From positions 1 to 29,643 of the forward strand of contig DASWHW010000027.1 in the NCBI GenBank assembly GCA_036397975.1: 29,643 bases of DNA, given 5' to 3'. Source of the DNA: SZUA-287 sp036397975 (lineage in GTDB: Bacteria > Bacteroidota > Ignavibacteria > UBA10030 > UBA6906). The notes under the pieces are model-generated. The model saw nothing but the letters and a program-made list of their open reading frames with translations. It was not told where the DNA came from and searched no databases. Below are positions 15,681-23,722 of the stretch, one piece after another (the first letter of the stretch is position 1; each line of letters starts with the position of its first letter). The position numbers and the translations under genes were made by a program.

Positions 15681-16429
15681 GCGGCAAACGGCAGATCGTG
15701 GCCGTTATTCCTGCGCGCTTTGCTTCGCAACGGCTGCCCGGGAAACCCCTCGCGGAACTGCATGGCAAGCCAATGATCCAGCATGTGTACGAACGGACAG
15801 CCAAAGCTTCGCTGATCGATCGAGTCGTTGTCGCCACCGATGATAAGAGAATCGCGGCAGCAGTAAAAGACTTCGGTGGGGAGGCAGTGATGACACCGCA
15901 ATCCATTGAAACGGGAAGCGACCGGGTTGCGCACGTGGCGCGAGATCTTCCCGACTGCGATATCGTCGTCAATGTTCAGGGCGATGAGCCGCTGATCGAA
16001 TCATCAATGATTGATGAGGCGGTGCGGCCCCTAGTGGAAGATGAAACGATCCGCGTTGGAACGCTCGCCCGGCGGATCGAAAGAGTTGAGGAATTGTTTA
16101 CACCAACGGTGGTAAAGGTTGTTTCGGATCTCAAAGGCAACGCGCTGTATTTTTCTAGGTCTATGATTCCGTTCGGCAGAGACGTCCGGGCGAACGATCT
16201 TGCTGCGCTATGCCCGCTGTTCAAACACATCGGCCTCTACGCATATCGCAGGGACTTTCTGCTGAAGTTTACCGGGCTTGCGCAAACGCCGCTGGAGTTG
16301 ACCGAAAAACTGGAGCAACTACGAATTCTTGAACATGGATATTCGATCCACGTGGGCATCACGGAACACGAAAGTTATCCGGTCGATACCCAGGCTGATC
16401 TGGAACGAGTTCGGGCGATGATCGCATGA
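15677..16429 (+). CDS. kdsB: 3-deoxy-manno-octulosonate cytidylyltransferase (CMP-KDO synthetase)
   Basis: The 250-residue product starts with VAVIPARFASQRLPGKPL, the nucleotide-binding signature of KdsB, and continues with VVVATDD, VNVQGDEPLI and HIGLYAYRRDFL. It activates KDO with CTP to CMP-KDO for the LPS inner core in the cytoplasm, which implies an LPS outer membrane. Length is typical. Start and stop both overlap the flanking genes by four bases (ATGA), and pyrG, which makes the CTP substrate, is two genes downstream. Confidence 0.97.
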   Translation: MSGKRQIVAVIPARFASQRLPGKPLAELHGKPMIQHVYERTAKASLIDRVVVATDDKRIAAAVKDFGGEAVMTPQSIETGSDRVAHVARDLPDCDIVVNVQGDEPLIESSMIDEAVRPLVEDETIRVGTLARRIERVEELFTPTVVKVVSDLKGNALYFSRSMIPFGRDVRANDLAALCPLFKHIGLYAYRRDFLLKFTGLAQTPLELTEKLEQLRILEHGYSIHVGITEHESYPVDTQADLERVRAMIA

Positions 16430-17058
16430 GTAAAATACGACAGACAATTTGGAGTGCTCTGCAAAGCACGTTTGTTCGAGGACTCGTGGTTCTCATGCCG
16501 GTCGTCCTGACGATTTGGTTTTTGCAAACTCTGTTGAATGCGATCGATGGAATTCTCTCACCCGTTTGGGTAAAATGGTTGGGACAGGATATCCCCGGTC
16601 TTGGCTTTCTTTCAATGATGGTGCTGATCTTGTTGGTCGGTCTGGTGACACGCAATCTGATCGGACGGATTTTCTTTTCATGGTTTGAAAAACTGCTATC
16701 ATCCATCCCGGTGGTGCGTGCCATCTATGGGGCGATTCGAGATGTCATTAATGCTCTCAGCCTGGGGAGCAGTGAGAAATCATTCCGTCATGTTGTGTTG
16801 TTTCAGTACCCTCGTGTCGGGCTTTATACCCTTGGATTCGTTACCAACGAACTTTCCTACCAGGCCTCGCCGGAGGCGCCATTAATGGAGTTTGTAAGTG
16901 TGTACGTTCCGAATCCGCCGAACCCGACATCGGGTGTGCTCATTCTCGTTCCGAGGGCAGAGGCGACACCCTTGAATCTGACGATCGAGCAAGGCCTCAA
17001 GATGGTTCTTTCCGGCGCGATAGTTAGCCCGGATTTATTGACACCGCGGCCCGCATAA
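16426..17058 (+). CDS. DUF502 family membrane protein
   Basis: The 210-residue product has two membrane segments near the N-terminus (about 15-38 and 62-85), the DUF502 signature P-V-V-L-T-I-W after the first (VVLMPVVLTIWFLQ), then IPVVRAIYGAIRDVINAL and VYVPNPPNPTSGVLILVP. These are typical of this conserved but uncharacterised inner-membrane family. It starts inside the kdsB stop (ATGA) and ends 20 bases before pyrG, so it belongs to the envelope/nucleotide operon. Confidence 0.92.
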   Translation: MSKIRQTIWSALQSTFVRGLVVLMPVVLTIWFLQTLLNAIDGILSPVWVKWLGQDIPGLGFLSMMVLILLVGLVTRNLIGRIFFSWFEKLLSSIPVVRAIYGAIRDVINALSLGSSEKSFRHVVLFQYPRVGLYTLGFVTNELSYQASPEAPLMEFVSVYVPNPPNPTSGVLILVPRAEATPLNLTIEQGLKMVLSGAIVSPDLLTPRPA

Positions 17059-17066
17059 CGAAAATC

Positions 17067-17081
17067 AAGGAGTTACCATTG
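17067..17081 (+). promoter_or_regulatory. Strong Shine-Dalgarno fixing the TTG start of pyrG
   Basis: AAGGAG (17067-17072) stands 6 bases before TTG (17079-17081). Few genes in this window have so clear a ribosome-binding site, which makes the rare start codon convincing. Confidence 0.8.
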
Positions 17082-18704
17082 GCTCGCCGAAATAAAGTAA
17101 AGTACATTTTTGTTACCGGAGGAGTCGTCTCTTCCCTGGGAAAGGGAATCGCTTCTGCATCCATCGGTTTGCTGCTGAAGTTGCGCGGACTTCGGGTGAC
17201 GATACAGAAGTTCGACCCCTATTTGAATGTTGATCCGGGAACGATGAACCCATTCCAGCATGGCGAGGTGTACGTTACTGACGACGGCGCAGAAACAGAT
17301 CTGGATCTGGGGCATTACGAACGCTTCCTGGATATTACGACCTCCCAAAAGAACAACGCTACCACCGGTCAGATTTATCATGAAGTGATTTCAAAAGAAC
17401 GGCGCGGCGATTATCTGGGCGCCACTGTCCAGGTGATTCCCCACATCACCGATGAAATAAAGCGCAGATTCGAGGCGCTTGGCCAGACAGGAGAGTACGA
17501 TGTTGTCATCACAGAAGTTGGCGGAACGGTGGGCGACATCGAGAGTCTTCCGTTTCTTGAGGCAATGCGACAATTCATGTTCAAGGTTGGCCGAAAGAAC
17601 GCGCTTGCGATACACGTGACCCTGGTTCCGTTCATTCCGTCCGCTGGAGAAACAAAAACAAAGCCGACGCAGCACAGCGTCAAGGCTTTGCTAGAATTAG
17701 GAATTCAGCCCGACATGTTAATCTGCCGTGTCGATCGTCCGCTGACCGATGATGTCCGCGAGAAGATTGCACTCTTCACCAATGTTGAACCAGAATCCGT
17801 CATCGACGGCAGGGATGTGTCCAGCATCTACGAGGTGCCGCTGACGTACGCCGAGCAAGAGGTCGATGAGATCGCTCTTGACAAATTGGATCTGACGTGC
17901 CCAAGGCCGAATATCCGGGAGTGGAAAAAATTCGTGGACCGTGTGAAGAACCCGTCCGGGAGAATCACCATCGGGATTTGCGGGAAGTATACCGATCATC
18001 AGGACGCGTACAAAAGTATTGCGGAAGCATTCGTTCATGCGGGTGCAGCAAACAACGTCGGTGTCGACCTTTCATGGATTCGCGCGGAAGATATCGAAAA
18101 AAAAGGGGCGGAGTCGCTTCTCCAGGGTATCACGGGACTGCTCGTCGCTCCCGGTTTTGGTGAACGGGGAATTGAAGGAAAGGTCAAAGCGATCGAGTAT
18201 GTACGAAAGAACCAGATTCCCTTCTTCGGAATCTGTCTTGGTCTTCAATGTGCCGTTATTGAATTTGCCCGGAACGTCTGCGGACTGACAGCAGCTAACA
18301 GTACAGAGTTCTGCCAAACAGAACAGAACGTGATAGATATGATGCTGGAGCAAAAGAAAGTGAAGGAGTACGGAGGGACTATGCGGCTGGGGTCATACCC
18401 CTGCAAACTGGAAAAAGGGACGAAGTCGCTTAAGGCCTATAAACAGGAATTGATCCATGAACGACATCGCCATCGCTACGAAGTCAACGACGCCTTCAAG
18501 GATACGCTTGCAGGGAAGGGGATGATCTTCAGCGGCATCTGTCCCGACAACGGTCTGACAGAAATGATTGAACTCCCCGATCATCCATGGTTTGTTGCCA
18601 CGCAGGCGCACCCCGAATTGAAATCACGCGCAACCAATCCTCATCCCCTCTTTCGTGAATTCGTGAAGGCTGCGATGGAGTATCACGAGGCAAAAAGAGA
18701 CTGA
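17079..18704 (+). CDS. pyrG: CTP synthase
   Basis: The 541-residue protein has the synthetase domain (1-275) with FVTGGVVSSLGKGIASASIG (11-30, ATP site), KFDPYLNVDPGTMNPFQHGE and EVGGTVGDIES. The class I glutaminase domain (295-541) has C386 in GICLGLQ and the H511/E513 pair in QAHPELKS. It makes CTP from UTP, ATP and glutamine. The start is TTG at 17079: AAGGAG lies 6 bases upstream, no ATG precedes the conserved KYIFVTGG, and the length fits. Its last 22 bases overlap the convergent RlmD-like gene. Confidence 0.98.
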   Translation: MARRNKVKYIFVTGGVVSSLGKGIASASIGLLLKLRGLRVTIQKFDPYLNVDPGTMNPFQHGEVYVTDDGAETDLDLGHYERFLDITTSQKNNATTGQIYHEVISKERRGDYLGATVQVIPHITDEIKRRFEALGQTGEYDVVITEVGGTVGDIESLPFLEAMRQFMFKVGRKNALAIHVTLVPFIPSAGETKTKPTQHSVKALLELGIQPDMLICRVDRPLTDDVREKIALFTNVEPESVIDGRDVSSIYEVPLTYAEQEVDEIALDKLDLTCPRPNIREWKKFVDRVKNPSGRITIGICGKYTDHQDAYKSIAEAFVHAGAANNVGVDLSWIRAEDIEKKGAESLLQGITGLLVAPGFGERGIEGKVKAIEYVRKNQIPFFGICLGLQCAVIEFARNVCGLTAANSTEFCQTEQNVIDMMLEQKKVKEYGGTMRLGSYPCKLEKGTKSLKAYKQELIHERHRHRYEVNDAFKDTLAGKGMIFSGICPDNGLTEMIELPDHPWFVATQAHPELKSRATNPHPLFREFVKAAMEYHEAKRD

Positions 18705-20179
18705 CCCACCAGGAGATCCTTCCGTTTCAAGCCCACCACGTTCTCGATATGATACGTATGCGGAAACATGTCCACTGGTTGGACAGCCGTCAAGCGGAAT
18801 AATTCGTCACGGCACAATAGTTGCAGATCGCGCGCTTGCGTTGCAGGATTGCAGCTGACATACACAATCCGTTCAGGCTGCAGTCTTCGAATTTCCTCAA
18901 CCACTGCTCCATGCATACCACTTCGCGGAGGATCAGCAATGATTACCGTGGGGGCTGCATGAGTGGACGTCCATCCGGCATCTGTCGTAAGCCGATCCTT
19001 CAGATCACCGAGGATGAATCGGCAATTGTGCACGCCATTCAGTGAGGCGTTTGCCTGAGCGTCAGTAACTGCGGCTTCAACTGATTCGATACCGACCACT
19101 TCCTGAACAGCATCGGAAACGAACAGGGCAATGGTACCGGTTCCCGAGTAGAGGTCCCAGACCCTGTCACTCGGACGAAGATCTGCGAATGCCTTTGCCG
19201 TTTCATATAACCGCTCCGCCTGCTTTGTATTTGTCTGAAAGAACGAGTTCGCAGAAATGCGATACATCATTGAGCCGATTCGTTCCGTGATGGTTCCATT
19301 CCCATGAAAGATGTACTCCTCATCCCCGATTGCCACCATCGATTTTCGATCGGTAACGTTGTTGACAAATGTGGTAATGCCGGGAAAACGGGAGACCAAG
19401 AGAGAGGAGAGCGATTGCATGAGATCATCACGTCTCGATGCGGTGACGAGGTTAACCATTAACTCACCGGTGTTGGAGGACTGCCTGATAACCAGGTGGC
19501 GCAGGTATCCGGTATGTGTTCGAGTTGAGTAGATGGGAAGGTTTTCCTCCTTGCAGAATTGCCTGACCGCGTTCACGATCTGCCAGCTAATCTCAGATTG
19601 CAGCCAGCACTCCTCCAGGTCAAGTACGCGGTCATAGCGTCCCGGGATATGAAGACCCAGCGCGGTGGGCCACTCTTGCTCGACGGTGGCCGTATTCTTG
19701 TGCGACTCAAACTCGTCTGCTGTGAGCCAGCGGGTGCCGAAGGAAAACTCCATCTTGTTTCTGTAGTAGTAGGTTTCCTTTACGCCGAGCGTCTCTCGGA
19801 CCGAAACGTCTTTGAATCCCCCGATACGTTCAAGCGAATCGATCACGTGCTGACGCTTAAATTCGCACTGCGCTTCATACGATACATGTTGCCACTTGCA
19901 GCCCCCGCACGTCCCAAAGTAACGACAGCGTGGCTCAGTTCGCAAGGGAGAGCGGTCAAGAACATCGACGACATCCGCTTCAAGGAATTGCTTTTTGATT
20001 TTTGTGACACGCGCAGTAACGCGATCTCCAGGTACCGCGCCCGTGAGAAAGACAACAAGGCCGTTCCAGCGTGCGATGCTTTTTCCCTCAAAAGCGGAAG
20101 AATCAACGACAAGGGTAAGCAGCTCTCCGCGCTTTATGGTTGAAAGATCGAGGTACTGCCGTGCAGAGGCGTCAATCAT
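18683..20179 (-). CDS. RlmD/TrmA-family RNA (uracil-5-)-methyltransferase
   Basis: The 498-residue product has an N-terminal TRAM domain (about 13-72), an iron-sulfur motif with C85, C91, C94 and a distant C191, a SAM-binding region (VWDLYSGTGTIALF, IADPPRSGMHG), the catalytic C443 in VYVSCNPATQARDL and the general base E479 in HIENV. This is the RlmD/RumA architecture, which methylates a uridine of 23S rRNA (U1939 in E. coli); which RNA position is modified here cannot be told from sequence. Its ATG overlaps the end of the ABC-F gene by eight bases, so the two are one unit, and its stop lies inside pyrG on the other strand. Confidence 0.94.
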   Translation of the reverse strand: MIDASARQYLDLSTIKRGELLTLVVDSSAFEGKSIARWNGLVVFLTGAVPGDRVTARVTKIKKQFLEADVVDVLDRSPLRTEPRCRYFGTCGGCKWQHVSYEAQCEFKRQHVIDSLERIGGFKDVSVRETLGVKETYYYRNKMEFSFGTRWLTADEFESHKNTATVEQEWPTALGLHIPGRYDRVLDLEECWLQSEISWQIVNAVRQFCKEENLPIYSTRTHTGYLRHLVIRQSSNTGELMVNLVTASRRDDLMQSLSSLLVSRFPGITTFVNNVTDRKSMVAIGDEEYIFHGNGTITERIGSMMYRISANSFFQTNTKQAERLYETAKAFADLRPSDRVWDLYSGTGTIALFVSDAVQEVVGIESVEAAVTDAQANASLNGVHNCRFILGDLKDRLTTDAGWTSTHAAPTVIIADPPRSGMHGAVVEEIRRLQPERIVYVSCNPATQARDLQLLCRDELFRLTAVQPVDMFPHTYHIENVVGLKRKDLLVGQSLFAS

Positions 20180-22121
20180 TTCCTAATTCTCCATTAATCC
20201 GCTCAAGATCTCGTAAGAGATCATTCCAACGGAAGTATTCGCTTGCCAATTCGTTTTCGAGTGATTTGAACTCACTGTTTATCTGCTTCACCCGTTCGCC
20301 GTCTTTATATATCTCTGGATCCGCGAGCAGCTTTTCAATCTCTTTCTTCCGAAGCTCTTTTTGCTCAATTGATTTCTCAACGACTTTTATTTTCTGCTGA
20401 ACCGGTTTTGTCACCTTGTAGCGTTTCTGGCGTTCCTCCGCCTCCGCGCGCTTGCGATCCTTTTCCGAGCGTGAAGCACTCGCACCTGTGTTGGCCTGGG
20501 GTTTTGCAATGGTGTGCTCCTGCTTCATCTTATACAGGTAATCAGAAATGGTTCCGAGATACGTTTTCGGTACGCCGCGCCTGAACTCAACAACCTTATT
20601 CACGAGTGGTTCAAGAAAATCCCGGTCGTGAGAGACGATTACATAGCTTCCTTCGAAATTCTTCAGAGCTTCCTGGAGGACACCCTTGGAGCGCATATCG
20701 AGGTGATTTGTCGGTTCATCAAGAATCAACAGGTTTGACGGCTGGAGAAGCATTTTTGCAAGAGCAAGTCGACTTTTTTCGCCCCCGGACAGTACCTTTA
20801 CTTTTTTAAAAACATCGTCTCCGCGAAATAAAAACGAACCCAGCAGTGTGCGCAGCCGTTTTCGGATCTCACCTGTTGCAACCTTATCCACAACATTTAG
20901 CAGCTCATCTTTGTGGTCCAGTTCCTCCGCCTGATGCTGTGCAAAGTAGGACACGATTACATTATGGCCGACGACGCGCTCCCCCACGTCAAAGCCTTCA
21001 ACGCCAGCGATGATACGCGAGAGCGTTGATTTTCCCGCACCATTAACTCCGACGAACGCCATCCGATCGCCCCGATCAATGTCGAAGTCCAGATTGGCAA
21101 ACACTTTGTTAGTGCCGTAGGACTTTGACACGGAACGAAGTTCCAGCACTGATCGTCCGCTTTGGGGTGCAGGAGGGAAACGAAAACGAATTTCCTCCTC
21201 CTCATCTTCCAGTTCAATGAGGTCTATCTTCTCCAGCATTTTTATCCGGCTTTGCACCTGTCGCGCCTTTGTCGCCTTATAGCGGAAGCGTTCAATGAAT
21301 TGCTCGGTCTGTTTGATCTGCTGTTGCTGGTTTTCCATTGCCGCCTTGGTCTGTGCTTTTCGTTCCCCGCGCGCAACGAGATAGGAAGTATAGTTGCCGT
21401 GATATTCCGTCAGCGCTCCAAGACTGACCTCATAGATCTTTGTGGTCATCGTATCGAGAAAACGCCTGTCATGGGAAACAATCATAACCGCACCCTCATA
21501 GGAGTGAAGATATTCTTCCAGCCACTGGAGGGAGTCGAGATCCAGATGATTGGTTGGTTCATCAAGGAGAAGGAGTGAGGGTTGCTGCAGCAGGAGTTTT
21601 GCAAGGGCGATCCGCATCTGCCAACCGCCGCTGAATTCGTCGGTCATACGATCGAGATCACCGGTGGAAAACCCGAGACCCATCAGAATCTTTTCGATGC
21701 GGCTTTTCAGAACAAACGCATCGGAGTTTTCAAGCTTGTGCTGCAATTCGCCATAGATTTCAAGGAGCTCTGCAAACTCGTCGGTCGTTGGTTCAACAGT
21801 CCCCATCTGCGTGTGGACAAGGTCAAGCTCCCGTTGCACACTGAGGATGTCATCGAACACTGATTCGACCTCTTTGTACAGTGTCTTTCCATGAGAAGAC
21901 ATGCCGTCTTGCGGAAGATATCCGACACTGACAAACTTTGCCTTTGCAACCTCCCCGGAGTCCGACGATTGCTCACCCAGCAGAAGTTTGAGAAGTGTCG
22001 TCTTCCCGGCTCCGTTTGAACCGACAAGACCGATCCTGTCATGCGGTCCAATTCTGAACGAAACACCATCGAACAAGTGGCGCCCGCCGAAAGAAAGCGA
22101 TATATCTGATCCGGAAATCAC
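20172..22121 (-). CDS. ABC-F family ATPase (ribosome-associated)
   Basis: From GTG at 22121 the product has 649 residues with two ABC cassettes: Walker A GSNGAGKT (34-41) and GVNGAGKST, two LSGG-type signatures (FSGGWQ, LSGGEK), and two LLLDEPTNHLD/LILDEPTNHLD Walker B motifs. There is no membrane domain, the mark of the ABC-F class acting on the ribosome E site (EttA, Uup and relatives). A charged linker joins the cassettes, and the C-terminus (about 560-649) is a coiled coil (KVVEKSIEQKELRKKEIEKLL) as in Uup-type members. The frame opens further upstream to GTG 22208, but homology starts at ISGSDISLSFGGR, so GTG 22121 is chosen; no Shine-Dalgarno supports either. Confidence 0.93.
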   Translation of the reverse strand: MISGSDISLSFGGRHLFDGVSFRIGPHDRIGLVGSNGAGKTTLLKLLLGEQSSDSGEVAKAKFVSVGYLPQDGMSSHGKTLYKEVESVFDDILSVQRELDLVHTQMGTVEPTTDEFAELLEIYGELQHKLENSDAFVLKSRIEKILMGLGFSTGDLDRMTDEFSGGWQMRIALAKLLLQQPSLLLLDEPTNHLDLDSLQWLEEYLHSYEGAVMIVSHDRRFLDTMTTKIYEVSLGALTEYHGNYTSYLVARGERKAQTKAAMENQQQQIKQTEQFIERFRYKATKARQVQSRIKMLEKIDLIELEDEEEEIRFRFPPAPQSGRSVLELRSVSKSYGTNKVFANLDFDIDRGDRMAFVGVNGAGKSTLSRIIAGVEGFDVGERVVGHNVIVSYFAQHQAEELDHKDELLNVVDKVATGEIRKRLRTLLGSFLFRGDDVFKKVKVLSGGEKSRLALAKMLLQPSNLLILDEPTNHLDMRSKGVLQEALKNFEGSYVIVSHDRDFLEPLVNKVVEFRRGVPKTYLGTISDYLYKMKQEHTIAKPQANTGASASRSEKDRKRAEAEERQKRYKVTKPVQQKIKVVEKSIEQKELRKKEIEKLLADPEIYKDGERVKQINSEFKSLENELASEYFRWNDLLRDLERINGELGND

Positions 22122-22242
22122 GGCGCAATATAAGAAATTCAGAAGGACGAGGGAAGAATTGGAGAAGATGATTTGTGAATAACCGGGCCGTTCTCTACAT
22201 TGTATCACCGTGAATCAACCTACCACTCCCCTGTAACCCAGA

Positions 22243-22383
22243 ATGTCATGAGCAAACAAATTCGGAACGTTCGGAGGTGTATTTACACCTTCGATCCTGA
22301 CAATTCCCGGCGTGATCATGTATATGCGCCTTCCGTGGATTGTATCAATTCTCATCCTTAGCAATCTGATGGGCTTTCGATGA
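22243..22383 (+). pseudogene. 5' remnant of an SLC12/APC-type permease gene
   Basis: The frame reads ATG TCA TGA, then about 43 codons beginning ANKFGTFGGVFTPSILTI and GVIMYMRLPWIV, then diverges and stops at TGA 22381-22383. This matches the conserved N-terminal first membrane helix of bacterial amino acid permease/cation-chloride cotransporter (SLC12-like) proteins, whose typical start is KFGTFxGVFTPSILTILGVIMYLR. An in-frame TGA directly follows codon 2, and homology ends after the first helix. I read it as a decayed gene head. Its final TGA overlaps the trkA ATG (ATGA), so a small product started at an internal ATG (22318 or 22324) could still couple to trkA, but that is speculation. The family call rests on remembered motifs. 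Confidence 0.68.
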
Positions 22384-23720
22384 AAATCATTATCGTTGGT
22401 ATCGGTGAACTGGGCTACCATCTTGCAAAGATCCTCGCACAGGAAAAGCACGATATCGTCTTGATCGATCAAAATGCCGACCGTCTACAACGGGCAAGCG
22501 ATTCCCTTGATGTGCTGACTCTGCAGGGGAGCGGCTCCCGGATAAAGACTCTCGAAAAAGCCGGAGCCGAAAACGCTGACATGCTTATTGCCGTCACGTC
22601 GCTGGAGGAAGTGAATCTGACGGCGTGCCTTCTGGCAGCGAGGCTCGGCACAAAGAAAAAACTCATCCGCGTTCATGATCCGGAGTTCCTTTCATCCAGC
22701 GGCTCGACAACGCCCGCAGATTTTGGTGTTGACCGCATTATCTATCCTGAGGGGATTGCAGCACAGGAGATTGTTCGATTGATTCGCCGTTCTGCCGCAA
22801 CCGAGGTTCTCGAGTTTGCTGAGGGGAAGGTTCAGCTCATTGGCTTGAAATTGGACGCCGAAAGCCCGCTGCTGAACAAAAAGTTGGAAGATGTTGTTGC
22901 CGCAGCGGAGTCACTCGCTTTTCGCGCGGTGTGTATTGTGCGGGGGATCCATACGTTCATCCCCAAAAGAGACAGCGTGTTTAGAAAAGGAGATCAACTG
23001 TTCGTCATCTCCAGAACCGAGAGCGTGCAGGAGATGCTGGAGCTATGCGGCAAAACCACCACGAAATTCGACAACATCATGATACTTGGAGGAGGCGAAA
23101 TCGGACTTCGCGTGGCGGAAGGCCTGCAGAACGACGTCTCAGTGAAATTGCTTGAATCAAACAAAGAGCGTTCGAGAAAAATTGCTGAGACGCTCAGCAA
23201 GGTGATGGTAATCCAAGATGAGGGAAAAGATCTGGATCTGCTGGCCGCGGAGGGGATCATGGATATGGACGCGTACATTGCAGTGTCGCCCGACGAAGAA
23301 AACAATATCATTTCTTGCCTCATGGCAAAACACCTTGGCGTGAGGAAAACGATCGCACATGTGGAAAAAGTGGATTACGTCCCCATTGCGACAACCATCG
23401 GTATCGATGCGCTGGTCAACCGGAAGCTTTCCGCCGCAACGGAGATTCTGAAGTTCATTCGCCAGGGGCAAATCGTGTCCGTTGCAACGCTGCATGGCGT
23501 CGATGCCGAGGCGATTGAACTGGTGGCACAGGAAGGCTCGAAGGTAACGAAGAAACCGGTCGCAAGACTCGACTTTCCTGACGGAGCGATTATTGGATGT
23601 GTGATGCACAACGGGGGCGTCACCATCCCAGTGGGTGTCACACAAATCCACGCGAACGATCGTGTTGTTGTGTTCACGCTTCCACGCTCTATCCACGATG
23701 TTGAACACCTGTTTAGCTGA
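22380..23720 (+). CDS. trkA: Trk system K+ uptake NAD-binding subunit
   Basis: The 446-residue product has two RCK units: a Rossmann fold starting MKIIIVGIGELGYHLAKIL with acidic D at the end of strand 2 (LIDQ), an RCK_C region, then a second Rossmann fold (IMILGGGEIGLRVAEGL) with a second RCK_C domain ending VVVFTLP. This is the full-length TrkA layout rather than single-unit KtrA. It binds NAD(H) or nucleotides at the cytoplasmic face and gates TrkH. The trkH ATG follows its stop by two bases. A permease remnant lies immediately upstream. Confidence 0.95.
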   Translation: MKIIIVGIGELGYHLAKILAQEKHDIVLIDQNADRLQRASDSLDVLTLQGSGSRIKTLEKAGAENADMLIAVTSLEEVNLTACLLAARLGTKKKLIRVHDPEFLSSSGSTTPADFGVDRIIYPEGIAAQEIVRLIRRSAATEVLEFAEGKVQLIGLKLDAESPLLNKKLEDVVAAAESLAFRAVCIVRGIHTFIPKRDSVFRKGDQLFVISRTESVQEMLELCGKTTTKFDNIMILGGGEIGLRVAEGLQNDVSVKLLESNKERSRKIAETLSKVMVIQDEGKDLDLLAAEGIMDMDAYIAVSPDEENNIISCLMAKHLGVRKTIAHVEKVDYVPIATTIGIDALVNRKLSAATEILKFIRQGQIVSVATLHGVDAEAIELVAQEGSKVTKKPVARLDFPDGAIIGCVMHNGGVTIPVGVTQIHANDRVVVFTLPRSIHDVEHLFS

Positions 23721-23722
23721 CG

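Noticed and set aside
19559..20143. Plus-strand 194-codon frame inside the rRNA methyltransferase gene
   Set aside because: Antisense shadow across the iron-sulfur and TRAM coding region; no support.
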